This document shows positions 42,928 through 53,855 of a stretch of DNA of 64,000 nucleotides, piece by piece (the first letter of the stretch is position 1; each line of letters opens with the position of its first letter). The notes beneath the pieces were generated by a model. It made no database searches. It was given only the letters and a program-made list of their open reading frames with translations, and was not told where the DNA came from. Both the position numbers and the translations under genes were made by a program. Source of the DNA: Hsuehochloa calcarea (lineage: Eukaryota > Streptophyta > Magnoliopsida > Poales > Poaceae); assembly GCA_036346395.1 (NCBI GenBank), contig CM070605.1:2232001-2296000 (forward strand). Reading direction: 5' to 3'.

Positions 42928-45238
42928 CCTCCCCTCCCCCTCTCCCCTCTCTTCTTCCTCCCCCTCGACCCGCCTCCGCCACCGCCCCTCCCCTCTTCTC
43001 CTTCGCCGGCGCCGCCGTCTCCCGTAGCGCCGTCGCCGCCTTTTTCCTTCGGCTGAGCCGCCGCCATCGCCATTTGCGCCGCCTCCGGTCCTCCTCCGGC
43101 GCCGTCGACCCCGCCACCGTCTTCCCCAGGCGCCGCCGTCTCGGTGCGCCCTCCTTCGCCGGTCCTCCTCCCGGCGCCATCGCCTCCGTCTCCCTCAACT
43201 CGGCCGCCGCCTCCTCTCTCTCTCTCTCTCTCTCTCTCCCGCTCCCCTCCCTCACTGCAGTGGGCCGCCTTTGGGCCGTGAGCAGTGCGCACGCCGATGG
43301 ACCACGCCGTTCCGCGGCGCGATGGACCAATGCACCGTGTCTTGTGCACCGCGCCCTAGCCGATGTGGTCGCCCGCGTGGCGCCACGTCAGCGCCACATC
43401 AGCGCCACCTAGGCGGACTTGCTCACGTGGCAGCCCATTTGGCGCCACGTGTCCGCTGACTGTTTTTCTCGAATTTCCAGTAGCAAAATAAATCCGGAAA
43501 TTCCCGAAAATCCAGAAAAACCCTAATTCTATCATTTCATGTGATTTCCAACTTCAATTGGCCATAACTTTCGCTTCCGAACTCCGATTTGGGTGATCCA
43601 AATTTCTATATTCATCTAAATTCAGCCCCTTTCATTTGGTTCTGGTTTTGTAATTTTTGGAGTTCATTTGGTGCTGTTTTATTTATTGTTGCTATTCTCG
43701 CTTGCGTGTAGATTAGGCATTTGGAAGATTTCTTCGACCCGACGACCGAAGACCCGCTCCTCGTCAACGAAGGCAAGTCGTAGGCCTTTGACCATGTTGA
43801 ACCCATTTTATAAATGTATATTGTTTTAAATTATCATGCATGGCTAGATTTATTAAAAATGGTTTTGGGAGTAGATAATTACCAAATTGCCATTATGCCT
43901 CCTTGATAAATTGAAAATGAAATGTCTCCTTGAATGACATATATCCTTGGACACCTTAGGTTGGTTATTACTAGTTGGACATAATTGTATTACCAACTTG
44001 GGTGCGTATATTTGCTTAGTCTTGCTTTAGTTACCCGTGAGACTCACGATCACATGTTCATGATGAATGAAATTTGACAACTATGGAATTGTGGTGTGAT
44101 GCCACTGTAATTAAAATGTGTTGAGCCATGGCAGGGATTGCCATTTGGTCAGGAATGAACAAAAATGATTTATGCTCGGGCTTGTGGTAGGGAGTGAAGG
44201 TGGGTGTGTGGTGCACATTGGGATGTGGAAGATCTTGTCTGAGCAGCCAATTAAGGACTTAACTTTGCAAGCTATTGATCTGGGCCACCTCGTGCAACCA
44301 CAAGTCCGGTATGGGACGGACCTGGCCAACTAATTAGGGAAGTTTTGAGTCGGTTCTGTTTGGGTTGATTATTGGCGCAAGAGGGGGCTGTGATGGCGAA
44401 ACCTTAGCGAGCAGAACCGAGGCAAAATGGAACTTTGTAAAGGCCTTGTGATAATCACTTAGTCGCACACCCTCGGAAGTGTGTCAGACGGACATTACAA
44501 GTGATTTATCTCTTGTGGGTAAAATTGTACAACCTCTGCGAGTGTAAAAATCTATTGAATAGCCGTGTCCCGATTCTACGGACATGCACAGTGATTTCGC
44601 GCAAGGGGTAGCATTTTCAAAAATATGGTTTGGTTCGATGGAAAGGTTTGGTTGGAATGGTTGGGAAGTGAACGGGATGTTCACTGTTTGTTTCAAAAGA
44701 ACTTGGTTATCTATGTATTATTCTTTTAAAATCCTGCTTTGCAATCTAATTATTGTATTTACTGTTAAACTTGCTTTCTGCAAATTAACCATAAAGCCAT
44801 CCTTGCTTAAGCCTGACATGAATACTATATGCATACATTTCTCTACGACTTGCTGAGTACTTTATGTACTCACGGCTTTATGCCCTTTGTTGATCAGTCC
44901 CAGCAGAAGAATCAGGACAGGTTGAGTGCTATGAGGAAGGCTACTTTGAAGACTTCGCGAACTAGGTCACGTCCTCCACTCGATTGCCTGTGGGCATGTC
45001 GATTGGGCTCCACGTATTTTGAAATTTCATTGCGGATACTCTGTTGTTGCTAAGCCTGTGAGGCGACTTTTGTAAGAACTTGACCAAAAGGTCCTTTCTT
45101 TGTTAACTAATATTACTTTATGCCTTCATTAGTTCGTTGTTGAATGGTTATGGTAACATCATTGTTGCAACTATGCGAGCTAGCTACTGATCATGGGACT
45201 AGCTCGGTATGCACAGAGGGTCTCGGGGTTGTGTGACA
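42928..45238 (+). repeat. Tekay-family solo LTR, 3' part
   Basis: Begins with the cctcc duplication and a pyrimidine-rich GC-rich region (ct microsatellite at 43216-43240). From 43470 it follows the layout of Tekay3 LTRs (tttttggagttcatttgg, exon-like segment, aggaagtgtg-type and aatagccgtgtcc motifs at 44460-44590). Frames in the GC-rich part (42923-43412) are low-complexity and I do not call genes there. Confidence 0.78.
43712..43772 (+). other. Exon-like 61-nt segment in the solo LTR
   Basis: Preceded by attctcgcttgcgtgtag and followed by gcaagtcg, with gaag before it: a full AG/GCAAGT GC-type donor. The frame includes DFFDPTTEDPLLVNEGK, acidic as in the other LTRs though the sequence differs. 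Confidence 0.55.
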
Positions 45239-45589
45239 CCCGGGGCGCCGACATCAGTCCCTTGTGGCCGTCCGACCGGCTCACAGGGAGTGGTCCGACC
45301 GGCCAGAGGGCGGTCCGACCGGCTCACAGGGAGTGGTCTGACCGGCCCTGAGGGGCGGTCGGACCGATTTCCACTTATGCATCGACCAACTTCGTGGTGA
45401 TGTTAATTTGTTGGGTCAAGTTCATTGGTTTCATGGCATATGTATTGCATGATGCATGTTTTGACTAACGTGGGTCAAGTTGTGAAGAACTTGTTCCCGG
45501 ATTCGATTTGCTTGTCTATTTTGTGCAGGTTGCTTGGTTGTCAACGACGGTCAACGGCGAGGGTGATCAGGACTAAGCTTGGAGAGATG
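45239..45589 (+). repeat. Copia B 5' LTR, second part
   Basis: Resumes after the solo LTR with a ggtccgaccgg cluster (45265-45370) and tracks the solo copia LTR at about 8840-9115 (tgcatgatgcatgttttgac, aagttgtgaagaacttgttc). Interrupted at 45590 by copia C. Confidence 0.85.
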
Positions 45590-47358
45590 TGTGGAATTCA
45601 TGGGAATATGTTACAGATCTTAGGATGATGTGACAATTGGCAATGGCATTTACGGTTTGTAGTTTCACGTGTTTTCAACAAAGCTACAAGTATTGCAGGC
45701 GAGGCGGTCCGCCGGTCCTTGCATCGTGATCCGGCCGGTCCCAAATCGGTCGGGCCCGGCCATGTGGGCGATCGGACGCGATGACTAAAAGTGTTCAAAG
45801 CAGTGGGCCAAAATAGGTGTTGTAGGCAAGTGAGGATCCCAATGCACTTGGTCTCATAATTTTGGAGTCTCGGTAAGAAGTTCTATTCGTTTTAATTTCG
45901 AAGGTTTGAATTTGGGAGTATGAATTTGGCTAAGTCCCAAGGGGCGGTCAAGCCGCTCACGAGGGATGCGGCCGGCCATAGGGGCGTCCGGCCGCTCACT
46001 GGGCGGTCGGACCGGTTTCTACTTGAGCGACGACCAACCGTGGCGATGTTGTTTTGTTAGGTCAAAGTCATTGGTTTCATGACATATGATTTGCATGATG
46101 CATATTTTGACTAACATGGGTCAAGTTGTGAAGAACTTGTTCCCGAATCGTGTTTTCTTATCCGTGGTTGTGCGGGTAGCTTGGTGGTCAACGACGGTCA
46201 GCGGCGAGGAGAATCGGGACTAGACTTGAAGAGTTGAGGTCGAGCGATCGGCGATCTTTGGGTGAGTCAACGACTCAAGCGTGACACAAGATGGACAAGG
46301 GTGACCTATTGGCGAATCCATGGCGCATGGTGAAGCGGTTTAGGTCAAAAAGGTTAAAGACGGCGCCGCGCGAAGCGTGTGTGTGACCCGTTTGTTAGTG
46401 GGCCTTAACGGAGCCCAAGAGAGTCAAACCCTAAGAGTTTTAGGCCTCCACTATAAATAGGAGGAGATGGTGGCTGCACCTCTCTCTCTCTCGCCTTTTA
46501 TGTTTCAAAACCCTAATTGTCTTTAGGGAGTTGAGGTGGAGGCTAGGGCTTTTCATGGTTTGAGGAGAATTTCGTGATCCTTGATTGTCTCTGATCCATG
46601 ATGGTGTGGATGTAATCCGGCATCAATCACGAAATCAATCTATGCAAGGTTTGCTTGAGATAAGTCTCTTTTCGTTCTTGCTTTCAATTTACGTGTTTTT
46701 AGGGCTTTCTTTGATCCGCGAGTTTGTGATTGATTCTTTCCGTGAATTAGCTTGCTGTGATATGTGTGAATCTATCTAGCATCATCTTGATCATCAATCA
46801 CTCACGAACAAGCATTAGGATCAAGTTTTCGTTCTTGCCGGTTTTAGACCTTACGTTAATCAATTGACAATTGCTCAAGATCGCTCCAAGAATTATCATA
46901 ATATTCAATTGGAATAGGTCCTCAATAGCATAGAAGGTGTGTGCAAAGTTTCGTGAAGTTTGGAGTTGAGAATCAAAAGTTAGACCTAATTGCAACCGTC
47001 ATCCGCTGATTTTCTTGTTTGGATCGGTTCACGTGGCCGGTCCGACCGCCCGTCACCACCGGTCCGACCGATTTTGGAGCGGTCCGACCGCTTGATATAA
47101 TGATGATCCGCCGCGACAATCGGTCCGACCGGTTCGATCTGAAGGTCGGACCGCGATGCTTGTGTTGCTTTGATTCTTCGATTATTGTCACATTGCTTAG
47201 GGTTTAATTGGATTCAATACTAGTCTTCCATTTGATCTTGGTATATTGATCTTCATAGCTTTCTAATAGCTACTGGAGTGAAATTGTATTGAGTTCATAA
47301 TTTGTGAAAAGTGGCGTGCTCCTATTCACCCCCCTCTAGTCGCCTTTACGGTCCAACA
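45590..47358 (+). repeat. Copia C 5' LTR
   Basis: Starts tgtggaattcatgggaat and ends ctttacggtccaaca, about 1.77 kb. Contains ggtccgaccgg-type clusters at 45700-45780, 45940-46015 and 47035-47155, and TATA box tataaata at 46452-46459. Confidence 0.9.
46452..46459 (+). promoter_or_regulatory. TATA box, copia C LTR
   Basis: tataaata in cctccactataaataggagg, same context as the solo LTR and LTR B. Confidence 0.7.
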
Positions 47359-47360
47359 AG

Positions 47361-47372
47361 TGGTATCGAGCC
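47361..47372 (+). other. Primer-binding site, copia C
   Basis: tggtatcgagcc lies two bases after the LTR end. It is the tRNA-Met site with a missing base. Confidence 0.82.
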
Positions 47373-47416
47373 GGTTAGTTCAATCTTGATCTTAACCAGG
47401 TCCTTGAACTCTGGCG

Positions 47417-48766
47417 ATGGATAAGTTTTCTACTAAACCGCATATCTTCGATGGGCACGACTATGCCTATTGGAAGAATCGTATGCGAGTCTTTCTTGAG
47501 AGCGAGGACAAGCTATTTGGGATGTTGTTAGAGCCCCGCTTGTTATTCTGAAATTGCTACACATCGCTTCGTAATTCTTTTGGCTAACAACAATAAGGCT
47601 AAGAATCTTTTATATGGTGCACTTGGTAGACAAGAATATGATAGAATTTGCAATCTTTCAGCAAGCATGAAATTTGGAACACTCTCGAAACATATCATGA
47701 GGTTCGTCCCAAATCAAAAAGGCGTAAGCGGTTTACAAGCGTGAATACAATAAATTCGGGATGCGTCCTAGAGAGCATCGATGACATTTTCATCGCTTTA
47801 ATAAAGTAATTAATCAAATGAAAATTTGTTGATATTGAATATTCTCAATCTGAAAATGCTACCCATCTCTTGTTTGCAATCAACACCAAGGAGTGGGAGA
47901 TGAAGGCTACGACTATAGAGGAAAATGTTGATCTTTCAAGTCTTACTTTAGAATTGCTTTATAGTAAACTCAAGACTCATGAAATTAAAAGAGTTGATCA
48001 TCCCAAGAAAGATAATTTAGCTTTGGTAGCAGATCCTCTCAAAAGGCTTTTGATGACTCTTTTGAATCTTCTTACGGATTTTCATTTGCTTGTTTATCCG
48101 CTATTCATGAAGAGGAGCTTGAAAGTATTCCTAAAATGAGTTAGCTCTTCTAGCTAAAAATTCACGGGCCTACAATAATGTGAGAAACAAAAGAGAGGTG
48201 GTCGGTGACATGCTATGAATGTGGTGAGCTCAATCATATCAGGCAAATTGCCCCAAATTTGAAAGGTAAGAGCAATCATAAGGAAGGAAAGCCGACTTGG
48301 AAGAAGCCTCCTTTCAACAAATCAAGGTATGAGGCTAATAAGCTTGTGAAGGTCGCTCACCGGGTCCTTGCCGCTTTTGAGGATCAATCCTTGAGCGATG
48401 TGGATACTGGGAGTGAGGAGGACAAGGAGGAGGAGATCCTCAAGGCAAAAAGAAAGGGAAGGCCAAAGACTTCACGGCATGTGCTTCATGGTGACACAGA
48501 CAACATTGATGATGATGAGGTATCTTTTTCTTATGATGAGCTTTACGCTAAATATGATTCTATAGTTGAGCAATTGCTTAGTCAAGATGAAGCGCTAGAA
48601 TTTGTCATGACAAAAATAAGAAATTAGAGTCTAAGATTAACAAAGCGAAAGTAGAGCTTAAAATGCTAAGACTCTTGAACTGATGAATGTTTATCTTGTC
48701 ATGCTATGCATTGAAATTACCAAGTTACAATCACTCAAAGAAGCAAGGTTTAGGATTCAATTCTTT
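47417..48766 (+). pseudogene. Copia C gag, broken and truncated
   Basis: From the ATG at 47417 the frame reads MDKFSTKPHIFDGHDYAYWK, the UBN2/DUF4219 gag start. Several frameshifts follow; 47870-48139 (TLELLYSKLKTHEIKRVDHP) and 48205-48627 (CYECGELNHIR zinc knuckle, third cysteine lost in the shifted frame; DVDTGSEEDKEEE) are recognisable. The coiled region present in B is internally deleted near 48700. Confidence 0.88.
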
Positions 48767-49756
48767 TCAAGAGGTGTTGAAGACGGCGCTTTAAAATACG
48801 TGCGTGTGTGACCCATTTGTGTTGGGCCTTAACGGGAGCCCATTTAAGTCAAACTTCTAGAAGGTCTAAGTCTCCACTATAAATAGAGGAGGGAGGTGGC
48901 TGCACCCCTTTCAACCCTTTCATTATTGTTGAAACCCTAGTTTGGCTTAGGGAGAGGATTAGTGGAGGTTAGGGCTCTAGAGAGTTTTGATTTGATTTCG
49001 TGCTCTTGGATTGAGCTTTGTCCTCCATTGATGGAGTGGCTGTAAACCCAAACCCTATCAAATCAATCCAAAGAAAGTTTGCTCAAAGATGTGTCTCTTT
49101 GCCTTTCTTCTCTTTATTTGGTGATTTTGAGTCTTTCTTTGATTCGCATGTTTTTTATTGATTTCTTCACGTGATCTAGCTTGTTGTGACATGTGGGAAC
49201 ACATGTAGGATCATCTTGATCATCAATCACCAACGAGCAAGTTTTTGGATCTAGTTTTCGTTTTGACTCGGTTTTGAACCATCCTCCTCTCAAAACGGAG
49301 AAAGGTCATAAATTTTCCAAGGATCTTCACGATCTTCGATTGGAATAGGTTCCTAACATCCTAGAGAATGTGTGTTCCAAGTTTAATCAAGTTTGGAGTT
49401 GTAGATCAAAAGTTAGACCTATTTGCAACTTTGTTTTTTTCGAGCTGATTTCACTGTTCATCAGGCTGGAGGTCAGACCGCCATTAACATAGAGGTCAGA
49501 CCGCCCATGGACCGGTCAGACCGCCATTAACATAGAGGTCAGACCGCCCTACACTTGGAAATTAAGTTTTGGTTGATTTTGGTTGTTTTGCTTCGGGGTT
49601 TTGATTGGATTCAATACTAGTCTTCCGTTGTACTGGTATATCGATCTTCATAGCTTCCATAGCTATTGAAGTGAAATTTGTGTTAAATCTGATCTTGGTT
49701 GAAAAAGTGAGCGTGCTCCTATTCACCCCCCCTCTAGTCACCTTTTCGGTCCAACA
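48767..49756 (+). repeat. Copia B 5' LTR, third part
   Basis: Continues the LTR from gaagacggcgctttaaaata, with TATA box tataaata at 48878-48885 and a ggtcagaccgcc cluster at 49465-49545. Ends cttttcggtccaaca at 49756. Confidence 0.88.
48878..48885 (+). promoter_or_regulatory. TATA box, copia B LTR
   Basis: tataaata in ctccactataaatagagg, conserved with the other two copies of this LTR. Confidence 0.7.
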
Positions 49757-49758
49757 AG

Positions 49759-49771
49759 TGGTATTAGAGCC
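49759..49771 (+). other. Primer-binding site, copia B
   Basis: tggtattagagcc, one base different from the tRNA-Met complementary site, two bases after the LTR. Confidence 0.85.
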
Positions 49772-49814
49772 CGGTTAGTTCAATCTTGATCTTAACCGGT
49801 CATTGAACTTGGCG

Positions 49815-50815
49815 ATGGATAAGTACTCCACCAAGCCGCATATCTTCGATGGGCACGACTATGCCTATTAGAAGAATCGCATGCGAGTCTTCCTTGAGAG
49901 CGAAGGACAAGCTATATGGGAGGTTGTTCGAGCCCCGCTCGTTCTCCCTGAAGTTGTTACGCCGGCTTCAACAGCCCTCTTGGCTAACAACAATAAGGCA
50001 AAGAACCTCTTATATGGTGGGCTTGGTAGACAGGAGTATGATCGAATTTGCAATCTTGAGACTACGCACGAGATTTAAAACACCCTCGAAACCTACCATG
50101 AGGGTTCGTCCCAAATCAAGAAAGTACGCCAGACAGTCTATAAGCGTGAATATAACAAATTCAAGATGCGTCCTGGAGAGAGCATCGATGACATTTTCAG
50201 TCGCTTTAACAAAGTGATTAATTAGATGAAAGCTGTTAAAATTGAATATTCTCAGTCTGAAAATGCCACCCACCTCTTGGCTGCAATCAACACCAAGGAG
50301 TGGGAGATAAAGGCTACCGCCATTGAGGAGAACGTCAACCTCTCTGATCTGACTTTGGAGCTGCTCTATAGCAAGCTCAAGACTCATGAGATCAAGAGGA
50401 TTGATCATCCCAAAAAGGAAAATATGGCCTTGGTAGCAGACCCGCTCAAGAGAGCTTATGATGGGTGTTCTGAGTCTTCTTCTGGATTTTCGCTTGCTGG
50501 TTTATCTGCAATCCATGAAGAGGAGCTTGAGAGTCTCCCTGAGGCCGAGTTAGCCCTCATAGTTAGAAAAGCCACACGGGCCTATAACAATATGAGAAAC
50601 AAAAAGAGAGGAGGTCCCGTGACTTGCTATGAGTGTGGTGAGCTCAATCATATCCGAGCAAATTGCCCCAAGTTGAAAGGAAAGAGCAACCATAAGGAGG
50701 GAAAGCCAGCTTGGAAGAAGCCTCAATGGAACAAATCAAGATTTGATCTTTCGCTAAGTCGACAAAGGCAGCTCACCGGGTTCTTACCGCTTTTGGGGAA
50801 CAATCCTTAAGCGAT
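49815..50815 (+). pseudogene. Copia B gag, N-terminal part with first zinc knuckle
   Basis: Starts MDKYSTKPHIFDGHDYAY and is interrupted at codon 19 by TAG where copia C has TGG. Further stops lie near 50076 (TAA where C has TGG) and at 50223. Open from 50226 with EYSQSENATHLLAAINTKEW, EENVNLSDLTLELLYSKLKT and the zinc knuckle CYECGELNHIRANCPKLKG (CX2CX4HX4C intact). The two tryptophan losses are G-to-A changes. A frameshift near 50740 leads to the next frame. Confidence 0.92.
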
Positions 50816-51517
50816 GTGGACTCCGGGAGCGAGGAGGACAAGGAGGAGGAGATCCCTCAAGATAAGAAGAAGGGGAAGGCCAAGGACTTCATCGGCGTTT
50901 GCTTCATGGCCGACTCCGATGACGTTGACGACGATGAGGTACCTCTTTCCTATGATGTCCTTTCTGATAAATGTGAAACTATCTTTGAGCAACTCATGAG
51001 TCAGGATAAGGCTTTAGAGTATATCATGGCTAGGAACAAGGACTTGGAGTCTCAAGTAGATAATTTAACTTTAGAACTTGCAAATGCTAAGACTCTTGAA
51101 TCTGATGAATGTTCTTCCTGCCATGCTCTACACTCAGAATTTGGTAAACTGCAATCTGCTCATGATATTGCTTTGCAACAACTTGAAAATGCTAGGACTG
51201 AGCTAGTTGAGGTTAAATCTGCTCCTTGTGAAAAATACTTAGATTCTAGCAAGTTGGTTGCTTCTAGTATGGTTGATTCTAGCCTTTGCTCTTTTTGCAT
51301 TGAACGAGAACATGAAGTACAAGACGTAGTAAATGCAGTTAGAGCTAAATTTGCTAAGCTTAATGATAGAATTGATTCTGCTTCTTGTATCTCTTACGAA
51401 ACTCTTAAACTTGAAGCTACCTTATATAAGGAGAGATATGCTAGAGCCATTAAGGGCAAAACTTGTGAATCATGTGTTAATCTTGAAAAAAAAATGCTTA
51501 TCTTAAGGATACCTTAG
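50816..51517 (+). pseudogene. Copia B gag, acidic and coiled-coil part
   Basis: The 233-residue frame starts in an acidic stretch (DSGSEEDKEEEIPQDKKKGK) and continues in a long region with heptad-like leucines and paired cysteines (SDECSSCHALH, LCSFCIEREHE, KTCESCVNLEKK). It is the C-terminal extension of gag in this copia family rather than a separate gene, since copia C shows the same order after its zinc knuckle. Confidence 0.8.
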
Positions 51518-52141
51518 AAAAATTTTCTAAAGGTAAGAAACAATTAAACATGATGCTGTACAAGTCGAAAACTCCTTATAAGAAGCAAGGATTATGATAT
51601 AACTCTGTCCAAGATAATTCTAAGCCAAAAGTTACTCATGTCTTGGAAAATGGGTTACTTGAATTTAAAACCCAACCTGCAAAAACTATTTTTAAATCTG
51701 CGGGTTTTGCCCAACCATCTGTTAAGTCAAAGGGTCCTTCTCCCAGTGGTATCAAGTACCATTGCACCTATTGCAAGAAGGATGGGCATTTGGTTGAGTT
51801 CTGTTGGCGTAGGTTGAAAAATGATAAGAAAAATTTTCCTATAATTTCACCCAATCAACCTAGAGCTTTTACGAGATATGGTAACGTAGAAAAGAAGAAA
51901 CCTGGTTTAGGATTTGTGTCACATGCTCATCATCATGCTCCTAGACAGGATAACTCTCATATTAGAGTAACCATTGCTCATAACAGAATTTCAAACTTAA
52001 TCAAGGATAGCACTTCTGCTTTGCATACTACTCGCAGACGTGTGTCTCAGTGCTGGGTTCCCAAGTCTTGTTTAACTAACCCTAGTTTTGAGACACATCA
52101 TTCTTCTATGCCTTGATTTTCAGGATTACCACGGAAAGAGG
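51518..52141 (+). pseudogene. Copia B gag-pol linker with second zinc knuckle
   Basis: The frame 51643-52116 contains YHCTYCKKDGHLVEFCWRR, a second CX2CX4HX4C knuckle, and CWVPKSCLTNPS near its end. The element is cut at 52142 by Tekay3, so its protease, integrase and RT are beyond the window if present. Confidence 0.82.
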
Positions 52142-52908
52142 TGTAACAGCCCAAAAATTTCAATTTCAGTTGAAAATAAAACATCAATAATTTTTGTGAA
52201 TTTTCTGGAATTTTTTTTTAAAAAAAATTCACTAAAGTATATTAAGGTTAAAAGAATTTATGTGCAAAATCTATTACCAACTAAAAGTTGGAATTATTTT
52301 ATTTAAGTCCAGAATGCCTCATAGAATTTATGTGAATTTTCTCAAAATTTTTGGACTTCATTTACTATTTTCTAAAGCCTATTTGAATTTCTGGAATTAA
52401 ATTAATTGAAAAGGGTTTAAAAATCTTTTGCAACAGTACTGGGCCGCAGCCCAGCACTGTTCCCGCACCGGCCCACCTCTCTCGCACCCGCCCCCCCTTG
52501 CCACGCGTCACACATCCGTGCAAGCGCGACTCCATCGCAGCCGTCGCCGCTCACTACTGCCTGGCGCCTTCAGATCAGCATCCAACGGCTGATTTCCGTC
52601 ACCCCGCGCCCTCTCTCCTGTCTCGCCGACAAGTGGGCCCACCTACACAGTGTCGTCTCCCTCCTCCCTTTCTTCCCCACACGCCCGCGCCTCTCGCCGC
52701 CATTGCCGCTCGCCTCGGAGCTCGTCACTCCCGCGATTCCCTCCCTCTCTTCACTCGCCATCACGCGCAATGAAAGCGGCCGTTCCCACCGCGTTCGTTC
52801 CCGGCATTACCCCCCTCCTTAACTCGCTGTAACGCCGCCGCCCTCATCTCCGCAAACGGCCGTTGCCACCTCGCCCACGATCTCCATCACCCGGCCTCGC
52901 CCTCGCCC

Positions 52909-52916
52909 TATAAAAG
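52909..52916 (+). promoter_or_regulatory. TATA box, Tekay3 first LTR
   Basis: tataaaag in cgccctataaaagggagcac, followed by a C/T-rich start region (ctctactccctcaagc). Confidence 0.8.
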
Positions 52917-53792
52917 GGAGCACCAGCGCTCTACTCCCTCAAGCTTTTGCCCCAACTCTCCACACCTCCTCGCCTCCCGCCGCCGCAATTGGCTCTTCTC
53001 TCGCCGGCCGAGCAGGTTCACGCCTCTAGCGCCGCCACGGTGAACCTCCGGCCGCCTCGATCGCACCATCGGCCGCCAAGATCGCGAACCGGTGCGCGCA
53101 CTCCAAGCCCTCGGAACGTCGCCGAGCTCCTTCGCCGCCAACGATCGAACCACACCGCCGCCTCTCGCGCCGCCGACCATCTTCCGCCACGCTCGCGCCG
53201 CCAGTAGCGATCGCACTCGAGATCGTCTCTCGAATGTTTTGCGCACTCACCGGAGCTCGCCGCGCGCAGCGCGCGCTGCACCTTGGTTCCCGAGCGCCTC
53301 TCCGGCCGACGTGGCTCGCCACCTCGCGCCACCTCATCGCTGCTGCATGCGTGGCGACCAAATCGGCGCCAGCGTGGTCGCTAAATAATGTGTATGCCAA
53401 CAAGCAGCCTACCCTTCAGATCACATTGCGTGCACCGAGTCCACCGTGGACTTGCGCCTCGTTGTGGACTCACCCATGATCAGGCGGGCCCACATGTCGA
53501 GCCTCGGTGCACAAGATCACTGACGCCACCGCAATAAATAGAATTTCCTTTAGAAATTTAATTGGAAATTTGGAAAATCTCGATTTTGGAATTAAATTTA
53601 GATTTAAACTTCCAGAACTCGTATTTCTTCATACAAACTCCGATTTAGGTGATTCAAATTTCTAAATTTGTATAAAATCAAGATCTAGCTAACTAAACCA
53701 AAATTATTTAATTTGGAGTTAATTTGAATTTTCATTTGAATTTATTTGAGTTCATTTGAATTCTGCTTGAATTTGGATTATTTTCAGTATAG

Positions 53793-53855
53793 ATTTTGAC
53801 GACTCAGGAGAGCTTGACCCTATTGAAGAAGTAGAATACTGTGAATTTGAGCAAG
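53793..53855 (+). other. Exon-like 63-nt segment, Tekay3 first LTR
   Basis: Preceded by ggattattttcagtatag and followed by gcaagtta after caag, a canonical GC-type donor. The frame reads DFDDSGELDPIEEVEYCEFE, strongly acidic. Confidence 0.58.

Larger units (their letters stand above)
28702..45238 (+). mobile_element. Solo LTR of a further Tekay-type family, split by Tekay2
   Basis: The two parts 28702-29540 and 42928-45238 together make about 3.15 kb. They share layout with Tekay3 LTRs: an AT-rich start with aagtccagaat and tttttggact, a GC-rich middle with a TATA box, an exon-like 61-nt segment, and a closing region with gacggacctgg-type text. On each side copia B LTR continues, with no PBS or internal region, hence a solo LTR. 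The target duplication is not clean, so the borders are good to about 10 bp. Confidence 0.8.
45590..48766 (+). mobile_element. Copia element C, truncated, inserted in LTR B
   Basis: A full LTR (45590-47358) is followed by PBS and gag, but the element stops at about 48766, where copia B LTR sequence resumes (from tcaagagg). The 3' LTR, pol and roughly 150 bp of the host LTR are missing, so a deletion removed the right side of C together with part of LTR B. Confidence 0.82.

Noticed and set aside
42923..43412. Frames of 135-210 codons, proline/alanine- or glycine-rich
   Set aside because: They come from a pyrimidine-rich, ct-microsatellite-containing part of the solo LTR. The opposite strand is equally open, so this is compositional.
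52498..53479. Several overlapping frames on both strands in a GC-rich stretch (and 61124-61858)
   Set aside because: They lie around the TATA box of Tekay3 LTRs, are low in complexity (Arg/Ser/Pro/Ala-rich), overlap on both strands, and are not kept between the two LTR copies.
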